Source: Turicibacter sp. TJ11
Lineage (GTDB): Bacteria > Bacillota_I > Bacilli_A > MOL361 > Turicibacteraceae
Length of the DNA: 64,000 nt
Reading direction: 5' to 3'
Assembly (NCBI RefSeq): GCF_021497505.1
Contig: NZ_CP069349.1
Location: 893,861 to 957,860 of the forward strand
Below the pieces are notes generated by a model that was not told the origin of the DNA, did not search any database, and was given only the letters and a program-made list of their open reading frames with translations. Positions 8,336 to 20,007 of the stretch are shown here, in pieces. Both the position numbers and the translations under genes were made by a program. Every line of letters starts with the position of its first letter. The first letter of the stretch is position 1.

Positions 8336-10759
8336 TTAATCCATAAAATCATACGGTGTGATGCCTTCTAATTGCTCTTCATCTAAGTAATCAAAAGGAA
8401 TGTCATGTTCTTTAAAGTAATCGGCAAATGGATTTTCTTTTAACGTTTGTTCTTTTTGAAGATCAAAACGAAGCCTTAACGTTGTTTGACGTTCTTCTCC
8501 TTCATTTTTCACGCCTTTATCAAACGCCGAATACTCGCCAATAATAATGAGTGATTTTTTAGCGCGTGTAATCGCCGTATAAATTAATTTTTTTTGAAGC
8601 ATGACATGATAAGCATGGGTCATTGGTAAAATAACAATTGGATATTCAGACCCTTGTGATTTATGAACCGATACACAATAAGCATGGGTCAAATTTTGAA
8701 GGTCACCTTTTTTATACGTGACTTCTTTCGTGTCAAAACAAGCAATCAGTTTTTCTTCCTTATCCTCATTTTCATTCTTATAAGAAATCCCAATGACTTC
8801 TCCTACATCACCGTTCATGACACCTGTTTCAGGTTGATTAGCCAGCTGTAACACTTTATCTCCAATCCGAAAGACACGTTGGCCAAAGACCATTTCACGC
8901 TTATTTTCCTCATCAGGCGGATTAAAAATCTCTTGAAGCATTAAGTTTAAGCTATCAATTCCACAATCACCACGATACATTGGTACAAGAACTTGCACAT
9001 CATTCGCGGTATATCCTTTTGAAATAGCGTTGCTTACAATTTGTTTTAAATACGCCGGAATTTTTTGATGTGAAGACTCGACATATAAACGATCGGGCTT
9101 TTTCTCTCGCAGATCCGGTGGTAACTGATGATTTTTAACGGCATGAGCTAAAGAAATAATCGATGAATCTTGCGCTTGACGATGAACGGTTAACAATCGA
9201 GTGAGTGGGATGGCGTGACTTTCAATTAAATCTTTTAGCACTTGCCCGGGACCCACCGATGGAAGCTGATTATCATCACCAACTAAAATGACTTGAGCCC
9301 CTGTTTTAATACTTTGAAACAACTGATACGCAAGTAACGTATCAAGCATTGAACTTTCATCAATGATAATCAAATCATACTCTAACTGAGAAAACTCATC
9401 ATGTTGAAACACACCATCCACACCATATCCAAGCAATCGATGGATGGTTGATGCTTTAAGACCTGTCGTTTCAGTCATTCGTTTAGCCGCTCGACCCGTC
9501 GGAGCCGCTAATGCAATTGGAAATGGTTTTTCTGACGTGGCGTATTTGTTAGGGTCTAGTGTGACGTTATGAAGATGCGCATAAGCTTTTAAAATCCCTT
9601 GAACAACCGTTGTTTTCCCCGTTCCTGGTCCACCTGTAATAATACTTACCGGTTGGGTCAAGGCCATTTTAATCGCCTCTTCTTGTTCGGGTGAGTAGTT
9701 AATCGCAAGTTCTTCTTTTAGATGATTGAGTGAATCTTGAATGTCTGTCTCACTTTTAGATACTTCTTCTTGAAGTCTAAGAATGGACTGTGCAATTCCT
9801 TTTTCACTATTAACAAGAAGCGGGATAAACAAAAAGTCTCCCTCTATATAAATCTTTTTCTTTTTGATTAATTCTTCAATCTGTCCTTCAATTTGAGAAT
9901 AATCTAAAAGTTGATTTGATTTTTGATTTAAGTACTGTAAGGCACTTTGTAAGAGTTGCTTATGATAAACATAGGTGTGTCCTTTTTGAATGGCAATTTG
10001 GTCAATAACATAAAGCAAAGCCGCACGAATTCGACGAGGATCATCATTTGAAACACCTAATCGTTTAGCCAGTTCATCTGCTTTAATAAAACCAATGCCT
10101 TCAATATCATCAATGAGTCGATACGGATTTTCTTGAATCATTTCAAGGGCTTGATATTGATATTTTTTGAAAATTTTCATGACAAGGCGCGGACTTAAAT
10201 CGTATCCATAAAGAGGAGCTAACACTTGCTCCGTTCCTTGCTGATCAACCAGCGTGGCATACAATTTATCCGCGAGCTTTTTTGATAACTTCGGCACTTC
10301 GTCTAACGATTGTCGATTTCGCAAAATGACATCAACTGCATTTTCACCTAATGTCTCAACAATTCGTTCCGCTGTTTTTTGTCCAATGCCTTCAAAAATA
10401 TCACTGCTTAAATAATGGACGAGCGAAGACTTTCCACGAACACTCACACTATCATAAGCGTTCGCTTGAAATTGCCACCCATACTTCGGATGCTCAATGA
10501 GCTGACCGGTAAAACGATAATTTTTTTGAGGAACTAACTTCGGAAAATATCCAGAAACGGTCATTTTATAATGCGTCTCACTTGAATCTAATCCTAACTG
10601 ATCAACGACTTTTTCATCCACCGTTTTATAGGCTTTTTTAAACTGTTCTTCGTTGCATTGATGTTCGGTCACTAAGACTGTTCCAATAGAGAAGCCGTTG
10701 TCCTCATTAAAAAATATATGATCTAAAAATATCCCTTGAATATAACTGGCTTCTCCCAT
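8336..10759 (-). CDS. recD2: RecD2-type ATP-dependent DNA helicase (YrrC)
   Basis: An 807-residue SF1B helicase of the RecD2 class, which works outside RecBCD in replication-fork maintenance and repair in B. subtilis. The N-terminal OB-like part (1-110) is followed by helix-hairpin-helix segments (FEGIGQKTAERI and IEGIGFIKADELAKRL). Walker A GGPGTGKT is at 376-383, and LIIIDESSM is the Walker B. The UvrD-like C-terminal domain has YCVSVHKSQGSEYP and YTAITRAKK (motif VI). GAGAGGATG precedes the start. It follows mnmA by 17 nt, so the two form an operon. Confidence 0.95.
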   Translation of the reverse strand: MGEASYIQGIFLDHIFFNEDNGFSIGTVLVTEHQCNEEQFKKAYKTVDEKVVDQLGLDSSETHYKMTVSGYFPKLVPQKNYRFTGQLIEHPKYGWQFQANAYDSVSVRGKSSLVHYLSSDIFEGIGQKTAERIVETLGENAVDVILRNRQSLDEVPKLSKKLADKLYATLVDQQGTEQVLAPLYGYDLSPRLVMKIFKKYQYQALEMIQENPYRLIDDIEGIGFIKADELAKRLGVSNDDPRRIRAALLYVIDQIAIQKGHTYVYHKQLLQSALQYLNQKSNQLLDYSQIEGQIEELIKKKKIYIEGDFLFIPLLVNSEKGIAQSILRLQEEVSKSETDIQDSLNHLKEELAINYSPEQEEAIKMALTQPVSIITGGPGTGKTTVVQGILKAYAHLHNVTLDPNKYATSEKPFPIALAAPTGRAAKRMTETTGLKASTIHRLLGYGVDGVFQHDEFSQLEYDLIIIDESSMLDTLLAYQLFQSIKTGAQVILVGDDNQLPSVGPGQVLKDLIESHAIPLTRLLTVHRQAQDSSIISLAHAVKNHQLPPDLREKKPDRLYVESSHQKIPAYLKQIVSNAISKGYTANDVQVLVPMYRGDCGIDSLNLMLQEIFNPPDEENKREMVFGQRVFRIGDKVLQLANQPETGVMNGDVGEVIGISYKNENEDKEEKLIACFDTKEVTYKKGDLQNLTHAYCVSVHKSQGSEYPIVILPMTHAYHVMLQKKLIYTAITRAKKSLIIIGEYSAFDKGVKNEGEERQTTLRLRFDLQKEQTLKENPFADYFKEHDIPFDYLDEEQLEGITPYDFMD

Positions 10760-10776
10760 TCACTTTTCATCCTCTC

Positions 10777-11910
<1,134 letters not shown>

Positions 11911-12084
11911 TCATTGAACCTCCAATATTACTTTATATCTCTTTAACGTCTAACAGACCGCATCATTGACAAGCAAGTTTAATATAGTATCGTGCATGAA
12001 CATGATGTTCTATTCTTTATTATAAGCAAAAAGTTCAAGATAAGCAATGCTTGAGGATTTTCGACACCGCGCTTATCAGGTAAA

Positions 12085-12115
12085 AAAAGAAGACAGCTAA
12101 ACTGTCTTCTTTTAA
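12085..12115 (-). terminator. Terminator after nupQ
   Basis: Stem AGAAGACAG with CTGTCTTCT and a 5-nt loop, followed on the minus strand by seven T residues, directly after the nupQ stop. Confidence 0.85.
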
Positions 12116-13066
12116 TTAACGTTTTCCTTTATCGTAAGGTTCTCCAGCCGCTTTTGGACCGACAATATTACGACTGAAAATCATTAAGGCAATAATTGTC
12201 ATGATGTATGGTAAGGCATTATAAAACTCCATCGGAATTTCAAACGATTTTAATGTATCGTTGATTAATGCTAATTGTCCTAATGTTTTCATAAATCCAA
12301 AGAAAAATGAAGCAAATAACACTGACCAAGGATTCCATTTTCCAAAAATTAATGCCGCTAAAGCTAAGAATCCAAGTCCCGCTACTGAACCATTAAATTC
12401 ATTCGATGTCGTAACAATGATAATCGCTCCTCCAAGACCCGCTAAAAATCCTGAAGCTAACACACCAAAATAACGCATTTTATAAACATTAATTCCCATT
12501 GAATCCGCTGCTTGAGGATGTTCTCCACACGCGCGTAAACGTAATCCAAATGATGTTTTAAAAATAATATACCATGTTAAAACGACTAATCCTAACACAA
12601 TAAACGTCGTTAAATACATCTTACTAAAAAATAGTGGACCGATCACTGGAATGTCTGATAAAACAGGAGCATCAAATCGAGACACACCTTTAATGATACT
12701 AATGTTTTGTGATCCTGTTAACGTACGTGCTAAGAAAATGGTTAAAGCAGGTGCTAATAAGTTTAACGCTGTTCCTGAAATAACTTGATCCGCTTTTAAA
12801 TTAATACTTGCATATGCATGTAGTAATGAGAAAGCACATCCCGCAAGACCACCTAGTAAAATTCCAATCCAAATAATTGAATCTTGTCCTGCATAAAATT
12901 GATTAATAAAGAACGCTGTCGTGAAGCTTCCGACAATCATTAATCCTTCTAAACCAATGTTGACAACTCCACTGCGTTCACTAAATAATCCACCTAATGC
13001 CGTCACTAACATTGGAGCTGTGAAGGCTAAGGCATATGGCATCATTGAAACTAAAAAATCCCACAT
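12116..13066 (-). CDS. nupQ: Nucleoside ABC transporter permease (NupQ/YufQ-like)
   Basis: A 316-residue integral membrane permease of the BPD_transp_2 family, second of a pair. The sequence holds many hydrophobic helices and the conserved GGLFSERSGVVNIGLEGLMI near the N-terminus, plus ACGEHPQAADSMGINV, the cytoplasmic coupling segment found in guanosine/nucleoside permeases. It overlaps nupP by one base and ends the nupO-nupP-nupQ operon with a strong terminator. It should form the heterodimeric channel with NupP; substrate binding is by the BMP lipoproteins encoded upstream. Confidence 0.9.
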   Translation of the reverse strand: MWDFLVSMMPYALAFTAPMLVTALGGLFSERSGVVNIGLEGLMIVGSFTTAFFINQFYAGQDSIIWIGILLGGLAGCAFSLLHAYASINLKADQVISGTALNLLAPALTIFLARTLTGSQNISIIKGVSRFDAPVLSDIPVIGPLFFSKMYLTTFIVLGLVVLTWYIIFKTSFGLRLRACGEHPQAADSMGINVYKMRYFGVLASGFLAGLGGAIIIVTTSNEFNGSVAGLGFLALAALIFGKWNPWSVLFASFFFGFMKTLGQLALINDTLKSFEIPMEFYNALPYIMTIIALMIFSRNIVGPKAAGEPYDKGKR

Positions 13067-14163
13067 TATTTCACACCTCCATCTTTTTTCTTAGAAGCTA
13101 CTTTTTTAAAGAAGCTTTGGATTAATAAAGAAATCGCTGAGAAATAGATAATCGTTGAAATAATGATATCAATTAACTCACTTGGAATATTACTCATGGC
13201 TTGCATAAATGCCCCACCAACTTTCATAAATCCAAATAAAGCAGCTGATAAGAAAACACCAATTGGTGTGTTTAACCCAAGTAACGCCACGGCAATTCCA
13301 TCATAACCTTGCGTTGGCAACACGCCAACTTTAATGTGATTTGTGTATCCTACATAAAATGTTGCTCCGGCTAGCCCTGCTAATACCCCAGCAATAATCA
13401 TTGAAAGGATAATATTTCGAGTCACCTTCATTCCGGCATAGTGAGCAGCATCTTGATTATATCCAACCGCTTTCAACTCATAACCAAACGTCGTTTTTTC
13501 TAAAACGAACCAGATGGCAAAACAAGCTAAAATCGCTAAAATTAATCCTAAGTTAACCGCTGATCCACTAAAGAATGACGTCATCCATTCTGTTTTTAAA
13601 GAAGCAGTTTCTAAAATTGTTGCCGATTCTGTTGAATATTTTCCTGGGATTAACACTTTAACAGCATATTGTACACCCCAAAGCGCAATATAATTCATCA
13701 TAATTGATGTTACAACTTCATGAATTTTAAATTTCGCTTTTAAAAGCCCTGGTACAACGGCCCAAACTCCACCAGCAATCATGGCTCCGATCACAACAAC
13801 AACTAAATGAGCGATACGTGGTAAATCTAACGTAACCCCTAAATAAACAGCGGCAAATCCACCCACTAACATTTGTCCCGGAACACCGATGTTAAAAAGT
13901 CCTGTTCTAAATGCAAAGGCAACAGACAGACCTGTTAAAATCAGTGGTGTCATTTGTAATAAACCATTTCCAAACTGTTTAAAGTTACCTGATAAAATTC
14001 CTTTAAATCCACCTTGGAATAAGTAGCTAAATCCTTCAATTGGGTTATATCCTAATAAAAATAAAACAACAAACCCAACCATAAATCCTAAAATAACTGA
14101 TGCAAAAGGCGATAACTTCTTTTGAACAGCATCATCTGATAAATTAAAATTAATTTTTTTCAT
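13066..14163 (-). CDS. nupP: Nucleoside ABC transporter permease (NupP/YufP-like)
   Basis: A 365-residue permease, larger than NupQ because of an extended N-terminal region with a first helix at about residues 20-42. The FRTGLFNIGVPGQMLVGG motif and the coupling segment AVGYNQDAAHYAGMKV place it in the nucleoside permease family. It shares one base with both neighbours (stop and start overlap), so the three transporter genes are tightly coupled. The ligand, probably purine or pyrimidine nucleosides, is inferred from the family. Confidence 0.9.
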   Translation of the reverse strand: MKKINFNLSDDAVQKKLSPFASVILGFMVGFVVLFLLGYNPIEGFSYLFQGGFKGILSGNFKQFGNGLLQMTPLILTGLSVAFAFRTGLFNIGVPGQMLVGGFAAVYLGVTLDLPRIAHLVVVVIGAMIAGGVWAVVPGLLKAKFKIHEVVTSIMMNYIALWGVQYAVKVLIPGKYSTESATILETASLKTEWMTSFFSGSAVNLGLILAILACFAIWFVLEKTTFGYELKAVGYNQDAAHYAGMKVTRNIILSMIIAGVLAGLAGATFYVGYTNHIKVGVLPTQGYDGIAVALLGLNTPIGVFLSAALFGFMKVGGAFMQAMSNIPSELIDIIISTIIYFSAISLLIQSFFKKVASKKKDGGVK

Positions 14164-15692
14164 TACTGCTCACCTCTTTCACGTCCGGCACCTGCCATTA
14201 ATAATCCGATCTCTTGTTCATTTGTCTTAGCTGTTTCGACAATTCCAACAATTTCTCCTTCATAAATAACGGCGATACGATCCGAGACATTTAAGATTTC
14301 ATCTAATTCTAATGAAATTAATAATACACCGCGACCTTTATCACGTTCAGCAATTAATTCACGATGAACATACTCAATGGCTCCAACGTCTAATCCACGC
14401 GTTGGTTGAGCAGCAATTAATAATTTAGGTGAGCGTACCACTTCACGAGCAATAATAGCCTTTTGTTGATTACCTCCAGACATGCTGCGCGTCGTTGTGA
14501 TACTTCCTTGACCACTACGAACATCAAAACGTTCAATTAACGTTTCTGATTGTTCACGAATGGCTTTACGATTTAAAATACCGTGTTGGCTAAATGGTTT
14601 TTGATAATACGTTTGTAAAATAAAATTGTCTTCTAATGAATACTCTAAAACTAATCCGTGCTTATGACGGTCTTCAGGAATATGGCCAATTCCTTCTTCT
14701 GTTCGTTTACGAACTGACATTTTGCTAATATCAACACCCGCAAGCTTAACCGTTCCACTATCTGCTGGTTTTAATCCGGTAATGGCTTCAATTAATTCTG
14801 TTTGTCCATTTCCTTCAATTCCAGCAACCCCTAAAATTTCACCTTCACGTACAGTTAATGAGAGTTGTTTTAAGGCGTCAACCCCACGATTATTTTTAAC
14901 ACATAAATTTTCAACTTCTAAAACTGGTGCCCCCGTTTTAGCTTCTTCTTTGTCTAATTTAAACGTAACTTTACGTCCAACCATTAAATCCGCTAAATCC
15001 TGCTCCGTTACCTCGTCAACGACAACCGTTCCGATTCCTTTTCCTTTGCGAATGATCGTACAGTGTTTAGCCACCGCTTTAATTTCTTTTAATTTATGAG
15101 TAATAATAATGATTGATTTTCCTTCAGCCGTTAATTGCTTCATAATTTTCATTAAATGTTCAATTTCTTGTGGTGTTAATACGGCTGTTGGCTCATCGAA
15201 AATTAAGATATCAGCATCACGATATAACATCTTTAAAATTTCGACACGTTGTTGCATCCCAACTGAAATATCTTCAATTTTCGCATATGGATCAACGTGT
15301 AAATTATAACGTTCTGATAATTCAGCGACACGCTTAGCTGCTTGCTTAATATTAATACGTCCACCAAATAGTTTAGGTTCATTTCCTAAAATAATATTTT
15401 CCGTTACTGTAAAGTTATGAACTAGCTTAAAGTGCTGATGAACCATCCCAATTTTTAAATCTGTTGCGACGTTGGGATCCGTTATTTTCACTTCTTTTCC
15501 TCGTACTTTAATGCATCCTCCATCTGGTTGATAAAGTCCGAATAAGACACTCATTAGCGTCGACTTTCCAGCACCGTTTTCTCCTAAAAGGGCATGAATT
15601 TCTCCTGGTTCAACTTGTAAGGTAATATCATCGTTAGCTTTAATCCCTGGAAATTCTTTTGTAATATTGAGCATCTCAATAACATATTCCAT
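14163..15692 (-). CDS. nupO: Nucleoside ABC transporter ATP-binding protein, two-domain (NupO/YufO-like)
   Basis: A 509-residue ATPase with two ABC domains. The first has Walker A LGENGAGKST, signature VGMQQRVEIL and Walker B ILIFDEPTAVL. The second has GIEGNGQTE in place of a canonical Walker A, and MSGGNQQKAIIARE with AQPTRGLD. Such asymmetry is normal for this sugar/nucleoside importer group. I choose the ATG at 15692 because GAAAGGGG lies about 7 nt before it and the protein then has family length. The frame stays open for 40 codons upstream to an ATG at 15812, also preceded by GGGGA, and the likely promoter lies before that, so a longer form cannot be excluded. Confidence 0.92.
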   Translation of the reverse strand: MEYVIEMLNITKEFPGIKANDDITLQVEPGEIHALLGENGAGKSTLMSVLFGLYQPDGGCIKVRGKEVKITDPNVATDLKIGMVHQHFKLVHNFTVTENIILGNEPKLFGGRINIKQAAKRVAELSERYNLHVDPYAKIEDISVGMQQRVEILKMLYRDADILIFDEPTAVLTPQEIEHLMKIMKQLTAEGKSIIIITHKLKEIKAVAKHCTIIRKGKGIGTVVVDEVTEQDLADLMVGRKVTFKLDKEEAKTGAPVLEVENLCVKNNRGVDALKQLSLTVREGEILGVAGIEGNGQTELIEAITGLKPADSGTVKLAGVDISKMSVRKRTEEGIGHIPEDRHKHGLVLEYSLEDNFILQTYYQKPFSQHGILNRKAIREQSETLIERFDVRSGQGSITTTRSMSGGNQQKAIIAREVVRSPKLLIAAQPTRGLDVGAIEYVHRELIAERDKGRGVLLISLELDEILNVSDRIAVIYEGEIVGIVETAKTNEQEIGLLMAGAGRERGEQ

Positions 15693-15834
15693 AGTTTTAC
15701 CCCTTTCTGCAATTAATGTAATGTCCTCTTTACCTTTTGATTCTTGTGTCATTTCGGGATGTTTGAATCGTTTTATATTAGAGTATTCTTTTTTAGAGTA
15801 TAGGGAAATCATTATTTTATCCCCATTCTTATCT

Positions 15835-15864
15835 ATTATAGGATAATTTAAACGCGATTATCAA
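15835..15864 (-). promoter_or_regulatory. Sigma-A promoter of the nupOPQ operon
   Basis: TTGATA (15859-15864), an 18-nt spacer and TATAAT (15835-15840) on the minus strand. The transcript would start near 15828, about 135 nt before the preferred nupO start. The rest of 15865-16070 is AT-rich with no gene or recognised riboswitch. Confidence 0.75.
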
Positions 15865-16071
15865 CTATAAATAGCGAATTTTGTAAAAAGATATCTATTT
15901 TTTCAAAAAATATACAAAACTATCTTTTAATGACGTGTGATGAAATTTTTAAATTTTTATAAATGAGCGATTTCCCCTTGTTTCTCAGGAATTAAGATTA
16001 ATACTTGAATTTTAACGTTGTGATTAAATGAGGACGCATTCTCAACGACAGTAGCACTTGATCAGAAAGAA

Positions 16072-16105
16072 TAAAAAAAATACGCAAGTTTTACTCGCGT
16101 ATTTT
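16072..16105 (-). terminator. Terminator after the third BMP lipoprotein gene
   Basis: Stem AATACGCGAGT with ACTTGCGTATT and a run of eight T on the minus strand, just after the stop at 16121. It would separate the binding-protein transcript from nupOPQ. Confidence 0.85.
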
Positions 16106-16120
16106 CTGTGAAAGAAACAA

Positions 16121-17269
16121 TTATTTTCCTTCTAAATTTAAATGACTTGCGTCAAAGTTTAACTCTTCTAACATTTTTTCAACATCTGCTAATTCCGTTG
16201 GAATGACAAGCGTTCCTTCTTTAATTAATGCAAAAACGTTATCTACTTCTTTTTGTGTATCTTCAGAAAGGTTAGGGTTTTCTTCTGGTAATCCAACTCC
16301 GTCATTTTTTGAATCCATTGTAATAACTTGTCCACCAACAAACTCACCATTTACTAACTCATCAATTTTATCGTAAGCTGCATTATCAATACGTTTAATT
16401 GCTGATGTTAAAATAACTGAGCTTCCATCAGAAATAATTCCCTCATCGTATTGATCGACGTCAACTCCGATTACGTAAACCTCTTCACCTGCTTCAGCGC
16501 GTTGTTTAGCTTCAGAAATAACACCATTTCCTACTCCACCTGCAGCAACGAAAATAACGTCGATTCCTTTATCGTACATTCCACCAGCTTGTGCTTGTCC
16601 ACCTGCTACATCGTTGAATGTTCCGTTGTATAAGTAATCAGCAACTTCAACTGTTGTTCCTAATTTTTCATTTGCATAGGCAACTCCCATAACGAAACCA
16701 TATCCAAATTTTTGTACGGCCGGAAGAATCACCCCACCAATAAATCCAACTTTTCCTGTTTTTGTTTCAAGTGCTGCCGCAACTCCCGCTAAAAATCCTG
16801 CTTCTTGCTCAGCAAAGTAAATAGATACTGTATTCTCAGCTTCTTCGTAAATAGCAATTTTATTATCTCCAGTTCCCTCATAACCAACAATTGGTTGACC
16901 ATCAATAATAACGAATTTTAAATCTGGATTTTCAGATTGTAATTGACCAATCGCTTCCTCAAACTTGAATCCTGGAGCAACGATCATTTCATTTCCTGCT
17001 GCAATTAAATTGTTCGCCGCTTCTAAATAATCTTGTGTTGATTCACCTGTTGGTTGAATATATTGAGAAACAATTGTTCCCTTTTCTGATTCATAACGTT
17101 TAATCCCGTTCCAAGTCCCTTGGTTAAATGACTTATCGTCGATTGTTCCAGAGTCTGTCATCATCCCAACTTTAACTTTTGTTGAATCATTATTCTCACT
17201 TGTTCCACAAGCAACTAATCCGAATGTTGCTGCAACAGCAACCGTTAACATCGAAAGTTTCTTTTTCAT
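16121..17269 (-). CDS. BMP-family nucleoside-binding lipoprotein (third copy)
   Basis: A 382-residue extracellular lipoprotein of the BMP/Med/PnrA-like family, the substrate-binding part of a nucleoside ABC importer. The start is the ATG at 17269, with GAGGAGG upstream; it gives a signal peptide MKKKLSMLTVAVAATFGL and lipobox LVAC. The mature part has DSGTIDDKSFNQGTWNGI and IGVDVDQYDEG, family hallmarks. It is one of three tandem paralogues (identical motifs, different tails) ahead of nupOPQ, each with its own promoter and terminator. Several binding proteins sharing one transporter may widen the ligand range; this is inference. Confidence 0.92.
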   Translation of the reverse strand: MKKKLSMLTVAVAATFGLVACGTSENNDSTKVKVGMMTDSGTIDDKSFNQGTWNGIKRYESEKGTIVSQYIQPTGESTQDYLEAANNLIAAGNEMIVAPGFKFEEAIGQLQSENPDLKFVIIDGQPIVGYEGTGDNKIAIYEEAENTVSIYFAEQEAGFLAGVAAALETKTGKVGFIGGVILPAVQKFGYGFVMGVAYANEKLGTTVEVADYLYNGTFNDVAGGQAQAGGMYDKGIDVIFVAAGGVGNGVISEAKQRAEAGEEVYVIGVDVDQYDEGIISDGSSVILTSAIKRIDNAAYDKIDELVNGEFVGGQVITMDSKNDGVGLPEENPNLSEDTQKEVDNVFALIKEGTLVIPTELADVEKMLEELNFDASHLNLEGK

Positions 17270-17304
17270 AATCTGTATGGCCTCCTCATAATTACTACAA
17301 CTAT

Positions 17305-17333
17305 AGTTTAACAAAATTTTTAATTCATGTAAA
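17305..17333 (-). promoter_or_regulatory. Promoter of the third BMP gene
   Basis: TTTACA (17328-17333), a 17-nt spacer and TAAACT (17305-17310) on the minus strand. The same hexamers and spacing occur before the first BMP gene. Confidence 0.6.
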
Positions 17334-17451
17334 TTACTTGTTTGAAATTTCTGTTGAATTTTGTAAACATCTATCGCTAGTTTCATTAATTTTCATATGA
17401 ATGATCTATTTTTAAAATTCTTACTTAATCTTTCTAAGTTTTTCATGATAG

Positions 17452-17484
17452 AAAAAGAGTGCACTTTTAAAAGCGCACTCTTTT
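17452..17484 (-). terminator. Terminator after the second BMP gene
   Basis: Stem AAAAGAGTGC with GCACTCTTTT and a 12-nt inner part, followed by a T-run on the minus strand, directly after the stop at 17494. Confidence 0.8.
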
Positions 17485-17493
17485 GGTTAAATT

Positions 17494-18338
17494 TTAAAAA
17501 TCAATAGTTGGTCCCTCATATTCCATTTCACTTAAAAATACATTTATTTCTTCTTCCGTCGATGGAACACTTAAATTTCCAAGTTTAATGTTTTCTAATA
17601 TTTCCTCTGCTAACGCTTGCGTTTCTTCTGTTAGATTCGGATTGTTTTCTGGCAACCCTACTCCATTATTTTGAGCATTCATGGTGATCACTTCTCCACC
17701 TTGGAACGTTCCATTCATAAATTCCTTCACTTTATCATAAGACGCGTTATCGACACGTTTAATGGCTGATGTTAAAATAACTGACTCTCCATTTGGCATT
17801 TTTCCAAGTTCATATTGATCAATATCTACACCAATAACATAAACATTTTCTGAATCCTCTGAACGAGTTTTTGCTTCTGTAATGACACCATTCCCCACGC
17901 GTCCTGCTGCTGTAAAAATAATATCGATGCCTTTATCATACATACTTCCCGCTTGTGCTTGTCCGCCAGCTACATCATCAAATGTTCCATTATAAACATA
18001 ATCCGCAACTTCAGCATCTGTTCCTAGATGTTGATTCGCATAAGCAACACCGGCTACATATCCATAACCAAATCTCTCAATTGAACTACTTTTCATTCCA
18101 CCAATAAATCCTACTTTACCACTTTGTGTCTGTAATGCGGCAACAATACCTGCTAAAAAGCCTGCTTCCTGTTCAGCAAAACAAATCCCAACTGAATTTT
18201 CAGAAACTGTTGTTGGTGCTCCGTCAATCATAACAAACTTAATCTCTGGATACTGTTCTTGTAACTCAGTGATTGCTTCTTCAAACATAAATCCTGAGGC
18301 AACAATCATTTGGTTTCCTGCTAAAATTAAATCATCCG
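17494..18338 (-). pseudogene. 3' part of the second BMP lipoprotein gene, cut off by IS21
   Basis: Encodes the C-terminal three quarters of a BMP-family binding protein, from DLILAGNQMIVASGFMFEEA onward, with IGVDIDQYELGKM and VGLPENNPNL, and ends in EMEYEGPTIDF. The N-terminal part with signal peptide lies at 20791-21045 beyond the IS element. Removing the IS and one copy of the 5-bp duplication restores one frame (MQAADDLILAGNQM). The fragment lacks a signal peptide, and its only start codons are internal, so it is unlikely to work. Apart from the insertion it is intact, so the event looks recent. Confidence 0.92.
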
Positions 18339-18437
18339 TGTTTATAGTATTCTAATAATTAACAGGGATGCATTTGAAAAGTTAACATCTCTTTTATAAA
18401 ATGATCCATATCAACTAGAGATATGGAGGAGATAGGA

Positions 18438-20007
18438 GTGCTAACTTTGGAGAAGAAAGAAAAAATGATTCGTTTATATCTAAAAGGTCTATCTTATACA
18501 GACATTGCTAAAGAGATAGGAATGACTCGACAAACGGTTAGTAAATATATCAAGCAATATGAGAAGGATCAGAAGGCGTTAGAATTGGCTACGACTCCTG
18601 AAGAAAAAGAACAGATTATTATCCGTTCATCTGCTAAGCCTAAGTATGATAGTAGTAAACGTCAACGGATTAAATTAACACCTGATGTTGAGTCAATAAT
18701 TGATTCTTGCTTAGAAGAAAATAAACAAAAGATTCAACAGGGTAAACGTAAACTCGTGATGAAAAATACAGATATTTATGAATGGCTGATTTCGAAAAAT
18801 ATTGATATTAGCTACCGTTCAGTTTGTGCTTATGTTTCTAAACAAACACAACGTTCAAAAGAGGCCTTTATTAGACAAGCTTATGAGCCAGGACAAGTGG
18901 CTGAGTTTGATTGGGGAGATGTCACTCTTTATATTGACGAATTGGGGACTGAACGCCGCTTTAAAATTGGAGTGTTTGACTTGAAATATAGTGATAAGAG
19001 ATTTGCTTATCTTTATTCACACGAAAACACGGAGGCTTTTCTCGATATTCACACTCGCTTCTTTGAAGAAATCAAAGGGGTTCCAACTGAAATCGTCTAT
19101 GATAATGCACGTGTTCAAGTTAAACATCTAGCTGGGAGAGAAAAACACCCCACTGAGGCGGTTAAAAAATTAATGAATTATTATGGTTATACGCCGCGAT
19201 ACACGAATCCTTACAGCGGTCATGAAAAAGGTCATGTGGAGCGTTCTGTTGAATTAATTCGACGAAAAGCGTATAGTAAGTCCCATCATTTCAAAACCAT
19301 TGCAGATGCGGTAACTGCACTTTTAGAAGCTACTAGTCGTGAAAATCAAAAAATAAAACAACGAACCAACCAATCTGCAGAGACTGTATTTGCACAAGAA
19401 CAGAAGGATTTACTTCCCTATCGATTACCGTTAGATACTTACTTAACTGCTACCTATAAAGTGAATAAATATAGCCTCATTCATGTCGATTCAAATTTTT
19501 ATTCTGTTCCCGATTACTTAGTCGGAAAAGAGGTGACTGTCCGTAAAAACATTGACCAGATTAAAGTTTATTTTGATGATCGATTTTTATTTAAGGCTAA
19601 ACGCTTAATCGGACGTCACCAATATCATATAGATATTCACCACTATCTAGCGACATTAAAAAAGAAGCCCGGGGCAATTGCGCATAGCTTGGCTCAAAAA
19701 CTTGCCTACTCCCTGGCTTCAAAACATATTCCAAAATTATTATAGCACAAATCCACGAGATTTTATCTACCTATTAACAATCATTGAGCAGAACTCTCTT
19801 GAAACGGTTCAATTCGCGATTGAATCTTTAAAGCGACAAGGGTTACCCATTCAAAATGATCAAGTCATCAATTACTTATTGAATTTAACCCCTAGTCAGG
19901 CTGATACTCAAGATTTAATTCAAGCCCCTATTGAACAGGCTTGTTATCATCAATTATCTGAAATTAGTTCAATGTATAGTCAAGGAGAAAACTCATGGAT
20001 CAATTAA
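18438..20007 (+). pseudogene. istA: IstA transposase of IS21 family, frameshifted near codon 420
   Basis: The first frame (to the stop at 19745) holds an N-terminal HTH (YTDIAKEIGMTRQTVSKYIK) and the rve catalytic core with AEFDWGDV, VYDNARVQV and the HVERSVELIRRKAY acidic motif. The true C-terminus continues in the +1 frame from about 19694 (LPTPWLQNIFQNYYSTNPRD to 20007), as other IstA proteins show a similar tail. The shift lies in CTCAAAAACTTG; four A instead of five would give a continuous SLAQNLPTPWL. I start at the GTG at 18438, after GGAGGAGATAG; an ATG at 18423 is in frame but overlaps the binding site. Either a real mutation or a homopolymer error. Confidence 0.88.
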
